Shown here: positions 1 to 9,900 of the stretch, piece after piece
Numbering within the stretch: position 1 is the stretch's first letter
Layout: each line of letters starts with the position of its first letter
Origin: Photobacterium malacitanum
GTDB lineage: Bacteria; Pseudomonadota; Gammaproteobacteria; Enterobacterales; Vibrionaceae
Length of the DNA: 64,000 nt
Reading direction: 5' to 3'
NCBI RefSeq assembly: GCF_900185615.1
Contig: NZ_FYAK01000001.1
Coordinates: 281,701 to 345,700 of the forward strand
Position numbers and translations under genes: made by a program
The notes under the pieces: model-generated
The model's database searches: none
Seen by the model: only the letters and a program-made list of their open reading frames with translations
What the model was told of the DNA's origin: nothing

Positions 1-1
1 T

Positions 2-1294
2 CAGGCAGAGATGAATCTGTCATTAGAAGGAATTGGTGCCGTATTGCAGGTAGAAGACGACTATACCAAAATTCGTTCCTTAGTTGCTGGTGGACCAGCG
101 GCGAGCTCGAAAAAAATTGCAGCAGGTGATCGCATTATTGGCGTAGGCCAAGAAGGCAAGAAAGTTGTTGATGTTATTGGTTGGCGTCTTGATGATGTTG
201 TGCAGTTAATCAAAGGGCCGAAAGGCAGTAAGGTTATTCTGGACATATTACCTGAAGGCAATAATGCGAAGAGTTACACCGTAACAATTGTACGGGACAA
301 GATCCGTCTTGAAGATCGTGCAGCAAAGTCGGAAGTGAAAACTGTCGATGGCAAAAAAATCGGTGTGATTGAAATTCCAAGCTTTTATGTTGGATTATCA
401 CAAGATACCAAAAAAGAACTGGTTAAATTAAATGACCAGAAGGTTGATGGTATTGTGATCGACTTACGTAATAATGGTGGTGGTGCTTTAACTGAAGCAA
501 CCGCACTAACGGGGTTATTTATTTCAAGTGGACCTGTTGTGCAAGTGCGTGATAGTTATGGACGAATTAAGGTTAATGGGGATTCGGACGATCAAATTTC
601 TTTTGATGGGCCATTAACAGTATTAGTTAACCGCTACAGTGCATCTGCTTCAGAAATTTTTGCAGCAGCAATGCAAGATTACGGACGTGCTATTGTTTTA
701 GGTGAGCAATCTTTTGGTAAAGGTACGGTGCAACAACATCGTTCATTAAATCATCTCTATGATTTATTTGATAAACCATTAGGTCATGTTCAATATACTA
801 TCCAAAAATTCTATCGTATTAACGGTGGAAGTACTCAGAACTTGGGTGTTGTTCCTGATATTTCTTTTCCTTCAGCCATTGATCCTGCTGAAACAGGGGA
901 AAGTGTTGAAGATAATGCATTACCTTGGGATAGTATTAAACCTGCAGGTTATCAGAAATTACATGATTATAGTACGCTTGTTCCGATACTAGCAGCAGAG
1001 CACCAAACCCGTATTAAAAATAATATGGAATTTGGTTTTATCAATGAAGATATCATTACCTATAAAAAGGAAAAAGATATTAATACTATTTCATTGAATG
1101 AAAAGACACGCATAGCAGAACAAGATAAAGATGACGCTGATCGTTTAGCCCGCTTAAATAAACGTCAAAAAGCGTTAGGTGAAAAACCTTTTGCTGATTT
1201 GGATGCGGTGCCAAAAGATTATGAAGCACCTGATGTTTATCTTGATGAAGCCGTTGCGATAACTGCTGATTTTAGTAATCAAAAACAATCGTAA
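2..1294 (+). CDS. prc: Tail-specific (C-terminal processing) periplasmic protease, 3' part
   Basis: Periplasmic S41 protease that degrades proteins with hydrophobic C-termini and processes cell-envelope proteins. The reading frame is open to the window edge, so the N-terminus is missing; E. coli Prc is about 680 residues and about 430 are visible here. Counting from the first visible ATG (position 11), a PDZ domain covers roughly residues 5-95 and the S41 core follows. The catalytic Ser/Lys dyad fits Ser212 (in YSASASEIF) and Lys237 (in FGKGTVQQ), with Asp223 between them. These spacings equal those of the E. coli catalytic residues Ser430, Asp441 and Lys455 (mature numbering). The DUF3340-type tail with RLARLNKR is also present. 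The identification is secure. Confidence 0.96.
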   Translation, partial: QAEMNLSLEGIGAVLQVEDDYTKIRSLVAGGPAASSKKIAAGDRIIGVGQEGKKVVDVIGWRLDDVVQLIKGPKGSKVILDILPEGNNAKSYTVTIVRDKIRLEDRAAKSEVKTVDGKKIGVIEIPSFYVGLSQDTKKELVKLNDQKVDGIVIDLRNNGGGALTEATALTGLFISSGPVVQVRDSYGRIKVNGDSDDQISFDGPLTVLVNRYSASASEIFAAAMQDYGRAIVLGEQSFGKGTVQQHRSLNHLYDLFDKPLGHVQYTIQKFYRINGGSTQNLGVVPDISFPSAIDPAETGESVEDNALPWDSIKPAGYQKLHDYSTLVPILAAEHQTRIKNNMEFGFINEDIITYKKEKDINTISLNEKTRIAEQDKDDADRLARLNKRQKALGEKPFADLDAVPKDYEAPDVYLDEAVAITADFSNQKQS

Positions 1295-1337
1295 CAATGA
1301 TACGGAATGACATTCTTTTGTTGATGTCTCTTTTATT

Positions 1338-1368
1338 AAAGCGCTCTTAGGAGCGCTTTTTTTTATCT
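1338..1368 (+). terminator. Rho-independent terminator of prc
   Basis: An 8-bp stem (AAGCGCTC / GAGCGCTT) with a TTAG loop is followed directly by a T-run. It lies about 45 bases after the prc stop codon. Confidence 0.9.
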
Positions 1369-1530
1369 GTTATATCTACTGTCTTAATATTGAGATAATT
1401 TAAATTACAAACTGTGATATACCGCATATTTTTCATCGAAAATTAGGTTTCCCGACTAGTTTTAAGTATAAGACCTCTGATGTTTAAGAGGGAATACAAA
1501 AGCTAAAGTACTCAGTAAGGGGAACTGCAT

Positions 1531-2196
1531 ATGATGAAAACAGTTGGTTTTTTTTGGTTATTTATCTTGAGTTTGTTTAGTGTTAACTCTGTTGCTGATG
1601 ATATTACTGAGTTTGATTATCCTTTTCTACTAGGTAATTGGTATTGGTTTAGTAATCAACAAGACGGCGTTGAAAGTGGAGGGGAAAAATATCGAGCAAT
1701 GCATGTGATGTTTAAATCAGATTATCAATTTGCAATGCGGCTATTACGAACTGATGGTAAAGTTGAACAGTGGACGGGCAATTATGATATCGATGATACC
1801 AACATTACGTTTATTTCCCCTAATGAAGAAGATCAAATGCATAGCTATTTGCTTAACTATAATCGTTTTGTACTTGATGGCGCTCACTTTACTAAATTAG
1901 CACCTGAACATTTAGCTGGTAATTGGCGGACTAAAACAATTTCAGGACTCGATGTTGCTGACAATATTGCAGAGTTTGCATTATCTTTACGTCCAGATTT
2001 TTTATTCTCAGCAGAGATATCAAATCAAGCTGGTAAAACAAAAGAACATCGTGGTGTTTATTATTTAGAAGATGATCAAATTGTTCTGCTCTATGAAGAT
2101 GGTCAGCAAGATAACCAATTTGTATTAAATGGTAATAACACTTTAACCTTGAGTAATGAACATTTTGGAATGGAAGCAGTATTACGTCGTGAATAA
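1531..2196 (+). CDS. Exported protein of unknown function with two similar halves
   Basis: I do not recognise a named family. The protein is 221 aa with a signal peptide (hydrophobic residues 5-20, probable cleavage after SVADD or nearby). The mature part seems to hold two related beta-rich segments, one opening LLGNWYWF near residue 34 and one opening LAGNWRTK near residue 127. Each has a W-G/N core followed by alternating strands, resembling lipocalin-like or DUF-type beta folds. A good ribosome site (AAGGGGA) precedes the ATG at 1531. It is a single-gene unit between prc and the convergent pncB, with its own terminator. The likely location is the periplasm; the function is unknown. Confidence 0.8.
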   Translation: MMKTVGFFWLFILSLFSVNSVADDITEFDYPFLLGNWYWFSNQQDGVESGGEKYRAMHVMFKSDYQFAMRLLRTDGKVEQWTGNYDIDDTNITFISPNEEDQMHSYLLNYNRFVLDGAHFTKLAPEHLAGNWRTKTISGLDVADNIAEFALSLRPDFLFSAEISNQAGKTKEHRGVYYLEDDQIVLLYEDGQQDNQFVLNGNNTLTLSNEHFGMEAVLRRE

Positions 2197-2253
2197 TATT
2201 ACTATCAACGGTAATTATTTGGATTTTAAATACCGTTATGTTTTAGAACAATA

Positions 2254-2288
2254 AAAAAGCGAACAATCAAATTGTTCGCTTTTTTTGA
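2254..2288. terminator. Bidirectional terminator between the 1531-2196 gene and pncB
   Basis: Stem AAAAGCGAACAAT / ATTGTTCGCTTTT with a CAA loop. There are A-rich bases on the left and a T-run on the right, so it can stop transcription in both directions between the convergent genes. Confidence 0.9.
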
Positions 2289-2316
2289 ACTTAACTATTA
2301 GCTATCTACTTAATCA

Positions 2317-3516
2317 TTATTCGTTAACGAGTTGAAAAGCTGTACGTAATTGATCAAGATAATCTTCATCTCGACAAATACTCTTTCCTGGTTCGTCTGA
2401 AATTTTGGCTACTGGTCGACCTTCACACTCTGTCAGTTTTAAAACGACATTGAGTGTTTTAACGCCAGGTAAGTCACAAGTCAGTTGTGTACCAATACCA
2501 AAGCTAACATTGATATGATCATTAAAGTGTTTATAAATCACTAATGCTTTATCAAGTGTTAGGCTATCAGAAAACACTAACGATTTCGTTTTTGGGTCAA
2601 TGCCTAACGATTTATAGTGCGCAATGGCTTTTTCACCCCAAGAGATAGGATCACCACTATCATGACGTAAACCAATAAAGCGCTCAGAAAGACGCTGATC
2701 GAAATCGCGCAAAAAGGCATCCATATTGATACAGTCGGTGAGTGCAATACCTAAATCATGAGGGTATTCTTGCAACCAGCGATTAAGCGCTAATTGTTGA
2801 GAGTCTGCTAATTCACCAGCGAGCTGTTGATGTGCTTGAAACCATTCATGAGCTTGAGTACCAACAGGGGTTAGACCGCGAGTATAAGCGAGGTAATAGT
2901 TTGATGTGCCTTTAAATTCAGGCATATTATCTTTCAAGTAGTCAACAACGTGATGATGAACATCTTTTGAAAAACGACGACGCGTACCAAAATCTACTAA
3001 TGCAAACTGGCTTAAATCACACTTTTTAGCATCATGATAGAAACGATCAATTTTTGATTTTAACTGCTCAATTGCCATCGCAGTAGTCGCTTGTGGGTAA
3101 AGATGTTTACAGCGAATTTCACAGATAATGGCAAGCAGTGGTACTTCCCATAAAATCACATCAAGCCATGTACCACGAATAGTGATCGCTAATTGATCAC
3201 CTGATGTATCAATCTCTACATCATTAGCGTTTAGTTTAAAATCTTTTAGAAACGCAAGGTAATCGGCATGAAAAAAAGTCAGAGTCGATAAGAAGTCGAG
3301 TTCGCCTTGAGTAAAAGATAAGGTCGAAATATGATCAATTTGTGCTTTAATTTCAGCAGCGTAAGGGCGTAGATCTTCATCACTGCGGCAATGGAACTCA
3401 GCCACAGCTTCAACGCCTGGATATTGATGGAATACTGCTTGTTGCATATGAAGCTTATAAGCATCAGTATCAAGCAGGGAGTCTATAACCCCATTATTGT
3501 GTCTGTTATTATTCAT
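2317..3516 (-). CDS. pncB: Nicotinate phosphoribosyltransferase
   Basis: Converts nicotinate and PRPP to nicotinate mononucleotide in the NAD salvage pathway, in the cytoplasm. At 399 aa it has the usual length of the bacterial enzyme. Diagnostic stretches are [16 protein letters not shown] near the N-terminus, [21 protein letters not shown] (containing the histidine that is phosphorylated in the Salmonella enzyme), [10 protein letters not shown] and [10 protein letters not shown]. The start at 3516 agrees with the family, although the ribosome site is weak. It is transcribed alone, divergent from pepN across a 379-base gap. Confidence 0.95.
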   Translation of the reverse strand: MNNNRHNNGVIDSLLDTDAYKLHMQQAVFHQYPGVEAVAEFHCRSDEDLRPYAAEIKAQIDHISTLSFTQGELDFLSTLTFFHADYLAFLKDFKLNANDVEIDTSGDQLAITIRGTWLDVILWEVPLLAIICEIRCKHLYPQATTAMAIEQLKSKIDRFYHDAKKCDLSQFALVDFGTRRRFSKDVHHHVVDYLKDNMPEFKGTSNYYLAYTRGLTPVGTQAHEWFQAHQQLAGELADSQQLALNRWLQEYPHDLGIALTDCINMDAFLRDFDQRLSERFIGLRHDSGDPISWGEKAIAHYKSLGIDPKTKSLVFSDSLTLDKALVIYKHFNDHINVSFGIGTQLTCDLPGVKTLNVVLKLTECEGRPVAKISDEPGKSICRDEDYLDQLRTAFQLVNE

Positions 3517-3895
3517 ATCTGGTAGTAGATACTCAAATTGATAAATTTAAAGAATTTATTTTTATAATTATAGGATCTTTAAATTCAATGTCTTGGACAT
3601 GGTTTATAAAGCTTAGTAAATAAATAACTAAACTATTTAACTGGTGTGGGATTGTGACCTAAGAGGTGAACTACGTCAAGGAATATCAAGTTTACCCATT
3701 GTGACTGTTGCATTAATCATCTCGACGTGTATTGCTATATTAATACGTAAACGTTTACGTTAGTGATTCACTATATTGCCCCTAAATTTATGCTTGAAAA
3801 GTGTTATTGGTGACACAATATTATTATATAACAGCCAACATTAATCGGTAGCTCATGCATGTAGCATTAGAGCAATCATAAAGGATATAAGAATA
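3517..3895. promoter_or_regulatory. Divergent pncB/pepN promoter region with adjoining palindromes
   Basis: No gene is seen in these 379 bases. Two palindromes abut. A perfect 16-bp palindrome, ACGTAAACGTTTACGT (3745-3760), resembles a PurR/LacI-family operator but differs from the usual PurR consensus at the symmetric fourth positions. It is followed at once by TAGTGATTCACTA (3761-3773). A separate 5-3-5 inverted repeat, ATGTCTTGGACAT (3588-3600), lies closer to pncB. AT-rich promoter-like sequence precedes pepN. No classical NadR box was found. Confidence 0.5.
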
Positions 3896-6526
3896 ATGAC
3901 AGAACATTCTACTGTGACTCAACCAGCAGCAAAATATCGTTCAGACTATCGCTCGCCTGATTATACCATTACGGACATCGATCTGACATTTGACCTTCAT
4001 GATACCAAAACAACGGTTGTTGCTATTAGTCATGTGGTACGACTGAGTGAACAGGCTAATGCTGAATTAGTACTAGATGGTGATGATTTAACATTAATCA
4101 GCGTGACTGTAAACGGCCAAGCTTGGCAAGATTACCACCAGCAGTCAGGGCATTTGACGTTAACAAACCTACCGGCTGATTTTGAATTAGCGATTACAAC
4201 TGAAATTAATCCTGAAGCTAATACTTTACTGGAAGGTCTGTATAAATCTGGCGGTGGTTTCTGTACCCAGTGTGAAGCAGAAGGTTTCCGTCGTATTACG
4301 TTCTATTTAGATCGTCCTGATGTATTAGCGCGATTTACAACTAAAATTATTGCAGATAAAGCGGCATTTCCTTACATGCTAAGCAATGGTAATCGTATTG
4401 CGGAAGGTGAGCTTGATAACGGTCGTCATTGGGTTCAATGGCAAGACCCATTTCCAAAACCTTCTTACTTATTTGCTTTAGTTGCAGGTGATTTTGATGT
4501 TTTGCGTGACACATTCACTACCATGAGTGGACGTGAGGTTGCTTTAGAGATTTTTGTCGATAAAGGTAATTTGGATCGCGCTGATTATGCGATGACATCA
4601 CTTAAAAATTCAATGAAATGGGACGAAGAACGTTTCGGTCTTGAATACGATCTTGATATCTACATGATTGTGGCTGTTGATTTCTTTAATATGGGAGCAA
4701 TGGAGAATAAAGGTCTTAATGTCTTTAACTCTAAATTTGTATTAGCCAACCCAAATACTGCTACAGATACTGATTATCAAGGCATTGAAGCGGTGATTGG
4801 TCACGAATATTTCCACAATTGGACTGGTAACCGTGTTACTTGTCGTGATTGGTTCCAATTAAGCTTAAAAGAAGGCCTAACGGTTTTCCGTGATCAAGAG
4901 TTTTCTTCAGATTTAGGCTCTCGACCTGTTAACCGTATTGCCAATGTACGTATTGTTCGAGGCCCACAATTTGCAGAAGATCGCGGCCCGATGTCACATC
5001 CAATTCGCCCTGAAAAAGTGATTCAGATGAATAATTTCTACACTTTAACTGTGTATGAAAAGGGCAGTGAAGTGATCCGTATGCTACATACTTTATTAGG
5101 TGAAGCAAATTTCCAAGCTGGTATGACATTGTATTTTGATCGTCATGATGGCACAGCTGCAACATGTGATGATTTTGTACAAGCAATGGAAGATGCATCA
5201 GGCATTGACTTAAGTCGTTTCCGTCGCTGGTATAGTCAAGCTGGTACACCGATTGTTAGTGTTTCAACGGCGTATGACGCACTCGCAAAAAGTTACGCCG
5301 TCACTATTAACCAGCAAACTCCCGCAACCGCAGAGCAAGTAGAAAAACAGCCACTACATATTCCTTTTGATATTGAGCTATACAATAGCAAAGGTGAAGT
5401 GATTGGTTTACAAATCAATGGTGAAAAAGTACATAACGTACTCGATGTAAAAGAAGCTGAGCAAACTTTTGTATTTGAAAATATTGCAGAGCAACCTGTG
5501 ATTTCAATGTTGCGTGAATTCTCAGCACCAGTGATCTTAGAATATGATTACACTGATGATGAGCTAATTTTCCTAATGGTTAATGCAACAAATGAATTTG
5601 CTCGTTGGGATGCAGGGCAAATGCTATTGGCGAAATACATTCGTCAAAATGTAGCCCAAGTACAACAAGGGCAGCCAGTTACTTTACCTGACGCTGTTAT
5701 TGATGCGTTCCGTGGTGCATTACTGGATGAAAATCTTGATCCTGCCTTTATTGCCGAAATGCTAACGCTTCCAAGTGAGAATGAAATAGCGGGTTGGTAC
5801 ACAACGGTGGATGTTGATGCTATTAATCAAGTTGTGGGGGCATTTACCCAACTACTTGCCACTGAAATGGAAGATGAGTTTAGTGCGATTTATCACAGCT
5901 TAACGCAAGAGTGTTATAGCCTTGATCATGCGGCAATGGCAAAACGTGCTCTACGAAATAAGTGTTTGTCATACTTAGCATATACAGCACAAGGTAATGC
6001 ATTAGTTGCTGCGCAATATAAAGCCGCTGACAATATGACTGATACTATGGCAGCAATGTCAGCAGCTAATAATGCCCAACTGGATTGCCGTGCCGAGCAA
6101 ATGGCTGATTTCAGTGATAAATGGAGCCATGATGGTTTAGTCATGGATAAATGGTTTATGTTGCAAGGTACTAATCCTGCGGCTGACGCATTAGAAAATG
6201 TACGTAATACCATGAATCATCCAACATTCAGCTTAAAAAATCCTAACCGTACACGTAGCTTAGTGGCTGGCTTTAGTGCTAATAACCCCGTTCATTTCCA
6301 TGCTAAAGATGGTTCTGGCTATGTATTTTTAACTGAGATTTTAGAGATTCTAAACACCAGTAACCCGCAAGTAGCGGCACGTTTAATTGAGCCACTACTA
6401 AAGCTTCGCCAATACGATACAAGCCGTCAACAGTTAATGCGTAAGCAGCTTGAAAAACTTGCTGCTATGGATAACTTAGCCAAAGATTTATTTGAAAAAG
6501 TTCAAAAAGCACTTGTTCAAAAGTAA
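3896..6526 (+). CDS. pepN: Aminopeptidase N (M1 family)
   Basis: Broad-specificity zinc aminopeptidase of the cytoplasm that removes N-terminal residues from peptides. The 876 aa match the E. coli-type enzyme. The exopeptidase motif GAMEN is at residues 267-271. The zinc site HEYFH is at 303-307 with the third ligand Glu326, giving the standard HExxH-x18-E spacing. The start at 3896 follows an AAAGGA ribosome site. DUF2835 and gdhB lie downstream but a terminator separates them. Confidence 0.97.
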   Translation: MTEHSTVTQPAAKYRSDYRSPDYTITDIDLTFDLHDTKTTVVAISHVVRLSEQANAELVLDGDDLTLISVTVNGQAWQDYHQQSGHLTLTNLPADFELAITTEINPEANTLLEGLYKSGGGFCTQCEAEGFRRITFYLDRPDVLARFTTKIIADKAAFPYMLSNGNRIAEGELDNGRHWVQWQDPFPKPSYLFALVAGDFDVLRDTFTTMSGREVALEIFVDKGNLDRADYAMTSLKNSMKWDEERFGLEYDLDIYMIVAVDFFNMGAMENKGLNVFNSKFVLANPNTATDTDYQGIEAVIGHEYFHNWTGNRVTCRDWFQLSLKEGLTVFRDQEFSSDLGSRPVNRIANVRIVRGPQFAEDRGPMSHPIRPEKVIQMNNFYTLTVYEKGSEVIRMLHTLLGEANFQAGMTLYFDRHDGTAATCDDFVQAMEDASGIDLSRFRRWYSQAGTPIVSVSTAYDALAKSYAVTINQQTPATAEQVEKQPLHIPFDIELYNSKGEVIGLQINGEKVHNVLDVKEAEQTFVFENIAEQPVISMLREFSAPVILEYDYTDDELIFLMVNATNEFARWDAGQMLLAKYIRQNVAQVQQGQPVTLPDAVIDAFRGALLDENLDPAFIAEMLTLPSENEIAGWYTTVDVDAINQVVGAFTQLLATEMEDEFSAIYHSLTQECYSLDHAAMAKRALRNKCLSYLAYTAQGNALVAAQYKAADNMTDTMAAMSAANNAQLDCRAEQMADFSDKWSHDGLVMDKWFMLQGTNPAADALENVRNTMNHPTFSLKNPNRTRSLVAGFSANNPVHFHAKDGSGYVFLTEILEILNTSNPQVAARLIEPLLKLRQYDTSRQQLMRKQLEKLAAMDNLAKDLFEKVQKALVQK

Positions 6527-6567
6527 TCGGTTAATGATGTAACGTTATCGATATGTAATTGTACCCC

Positions 6568-6605
6568 AAAGCCAGTGACTTAATTAGTGACTGGCTTTTA
6601 TTTTA
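6568..6605 (+). terminator. Rho-independent terminator of pepN
   Basis: Stem AAAGCCAGT / ACTGGCTTT followed by a T-rich run, about 40 bases after the pepN stop. Confidence 0.85.
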
Positions 6606-6666
6606 TGTTATTGTTTTACTTGTTTTTAATTTTCATGTTAAGCATTTAGGAATAGGTTAATTAGCG

Positions 6667-6885
6667 ATGCGCAGTTTTACGTTTAACGTTAATATTAGCT
6701 ACAACATATTTTTGCAGCACTATTCTGGTACGGCAAGTAATGTGGTGGTGTTAACCGATACAGGGTTAAAGCTTCAACTACCAGCTGTAAGGTTACGTGG
6801 TTTTCTTACTCATGCCGGTGTGGTAGGAAAGTTTCGTTTATACGTAAATAACGATAACAAATTTGAGACAATTGAACGTATTTAG
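6667..6885 (+). CDS. DUF2835 family protein
   Basis: A 72-aa protein of unknown function that matches my recollection of the DUF2835 family: an aromatic N-terminal strand, a central VVVLTDTG segment, LQLPAVRLRGFLTHAGV and GKFRLYVN. In related bacteria the gene also sits beside pepN and the large glutamate dehydrogenase. It is 83 bases upstream of gdhB with no terminator between, so the two may be cotranscribed. No signal peptide or membrane segment is seen. Confidence 0.85.
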   Translation: MRSFTFNVNISYNIFLQHYSGTASNVVVLTDTGLKLQLPAVRLRGFLTHAGVVGKFRLYVNNDNKFETIERI

Positions 6886-6968
6886 AATAATTCCAGTCTA
6901 AAACGTCACACCACCAGCATCAAACTCTATACTTAACAGTATAATTATAAAGATGTTGGAGCGTATGT

Positions 6969-9900
6969 ATGACTGCACCCGACAATATCGTCCCCGTTTT
7001 ACTTGAAAAAGTGTATGACTTAATTGCTACCAAAGTAAAACCTCCTCAAAGTGCGTTAGTGATGACGCTTGCTAAGCAACTCTTAGCACAACTTGCTGAT
7101 GATGACCTGTTACAGCGTAACGAATCTGACCTTTATGGTGCGATTTTAAGCTTATGGCAGCATATTGCTATGAATAAGCCTGAGCATATCTCGGTGAGGG
7201 TTTATAACCCCAGTGTGAGCCGCCATGGTTGGAAATCAACCCATACAGTGGTAGAGATCGTAACGCCTGATCAGCCATTTTTAGTTGATTCAGTGCGTAT
7301 GGCATTAGACCGACTCGGTATAACCAGTCATTTGATGCTTAATGGTCCGTATCGGTTTCAACGTGATAATAATGGGCAGATAATCAAAGCGTGTAGCGAC
7401 AAGGGTGAACAGCAAACATTATTTCATATTGAAGTCGATCGTTTACCAACTAATGCTGAAATCGCCCAGTTAAAGCGTGAGTTAACCTGTTTATTGAAAG
7501 ATATTACGCTGGTGGTAAAAGATTGGCAGCCAATGCAACAGAAGTTATTGCACGTTGCTTCTGAATTACACCACCACGACTTACCACTTTCTAAGGTGCA
7601 TTGCCAAGAAGCACTTGAATTTATAGACTGGTTAACGAGGCATAATTTTACCTTTATGGGCTATCATGCTTATGATCTTAATGTAGTTGAAGCAGATTAT
7701 GAACTGACTCCGGTTAAAAATAGTGGCTTAGGATTATTAGCGAAAACAACATCAGCAGCCACATTTCGATTATCTAGCTTGCCAGAATCAGCCCGTGTCG
7801 AGGCGCAAAAACCTGAAGTTCTCATTCTTACTAAAAGTAATGGTAAATCACGCATTCATCGTCCTGCTTATATTGATTATGTAGGAATAAAACGTTTTGA
7901 TAAGCAAGGTAATATTATTGGTGAGCATCGCTTCATTGGTTTATATGCGTCAAGTGCTTATCATCAAACAGTGGATAATATCCCTCTTATACGCAACCGT
8001 GTTAGTCGTATTTTGCAAGCTAGTGGTTATTCAAAAGGATCATATTCATGGAAAGCGCTCAATAATATTTTAGAAACCTATCCTCGAGATGAGCTTATTC
8101 AAGCCAATGAAAATGAAATGTTGGCAGTCGGTATGGGCGTCGTAAGAATGCAAAATCGTGATTTATTACGGCTATTTATTCGACGTGATCCCTTTGGGCG
8201 TTTTTTTTCATGCATGGTCTATGTCAGTAAAGAGCGTTATAACACCGAGTTAAGACGAAAAACCCAACAAATATTAAAAACGTATCTAAGTTCTGATGAA
8301 GATGTTGAATTTACAACTTTTTTTTCTGAAAGCCGATTAGCACGTACACAGTATATTGTGCGGGTTGAAAATAATAATAGTGACATTGATGTTAAGGCTA
8401 TTGAGCATAATTTAGTTGAAGCCGCCTTATTGTGGGAGGATCGATTAACTCATGCTTTAGTGGCTAATCTTGGTGAGAGCAAAGGGATTGCGGTGGCAAA
8501 AAAATACATCAATGCCTTTCCTCGTTCATATAAAGAACAAATGTTACCAGGTTATGCTGTTGCAGATGTACTGCAATTGGAACAATTAAGTGATAGCCAT
8601 AAATTGGGGATGTTATTTTATCGCCCTCAAGAAGAAGCGACTGATTCCAGTGTTATTAAGCTTAAACTTTTCCATCGTACTCAGCCTATCTATCTTTCTG
8701 ATGTGATGCCGATGCTTGAAAACTTGGGGCTGCGAGTTGTTGGTGAATCACCATATCAAGTAACAACGGCGAATAATACGATTTATTGGGTGCTTGATTT
8801 TTCAATGTTACATAGTCGCTGTGGTGGTATTGATTTAACTGAAGCGAGAGATCGATTTCAAAGTGCATTGGCGTTGATTTGGGAAGGAAAGTTAGAGAGT
8901 GATGGCTTTAATCGATTAGTGCTTAATGGTGGATTAACCGGACGTGAGGTGACAATTTTACGTTGTTATGCACGGTATATGCGCCAGGTAGGCTTTCCTT
9001 TTAGTCAGCAATATATAGAAGAGACGTTAACTCACCATAATGATATTGCATGCGATTTAATAAACTTGTTTCAATTACGCTTTAATACAAAATGCCATCA
9101 TTCCAAGGTGAGTGAGCAACTGGCAGTAGAAAAATTGGAGCAAAAGCTAGATTTAGTCGAAAGCCTAGATAATGATCGTATCCTGCGGCGCTACATTGAT
9201 ATGATCCTAGCAACAGTGAGAACGAATTATTATCAGCAAGATAGTCAACATCTGCCAAAACATTGTTTAGCGATAAAACTTCGACCAACACATATTCCTG
9301 ATATACCTGCGCCGATTCCGATGTTTGAAATATTTGTTTATGCTCCTGATATTGAAGGTGTGCATTTGCGGGCAGGCAAGATTGCTCGTGGCGGGTTACG
9401 CTGGTCTGATAGACAAGAAGATTTTAGAACCGAAATATTAGGCTTAGTGAAAGCCCAACAAGTTAAAAATACCGTAATAGTCCCCGTAGGTGCGAAAGGC
9501 GGCTTTGTGTGCAAACGGCAGCCGCAATTAAAAACACGTCAAGACGTTATTGATGAAGGCATGCGTTGTTATAAACATTTTATAGAAGCTCTTCTTGATG
9601 TTACCGATAATATTATTGATGGCAAAGTAATAGCGCCTATTGATGTGCGTTGTCATGATGATCATGATCCTTATCTGGTCGTTGCTGCCGATAAGGGGAC
9701 TGCAACTTTCTCTGATTTAGCCAATTCTATCGCTGCTGATTATCAATTTTGGTTAGGGGATGCCTTTGCGTCGGGGGGATCACATGGTTACGACCATAAA
9801 AAGATGGGGATCACAGCTAAAGGCGGATGGGAATCTGTTAAACGTCATTTTCGTGAATTAGGGATTGATTGCCAAGCAACACCATTTTCTTGTGTTGGTA

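Noticed and set aside
4929-5249. 106-codon minus-strand frame inside pepN
   Set aside because: It is the antisense shadow of a conserved gene, with no ribosome site and implausible composition.
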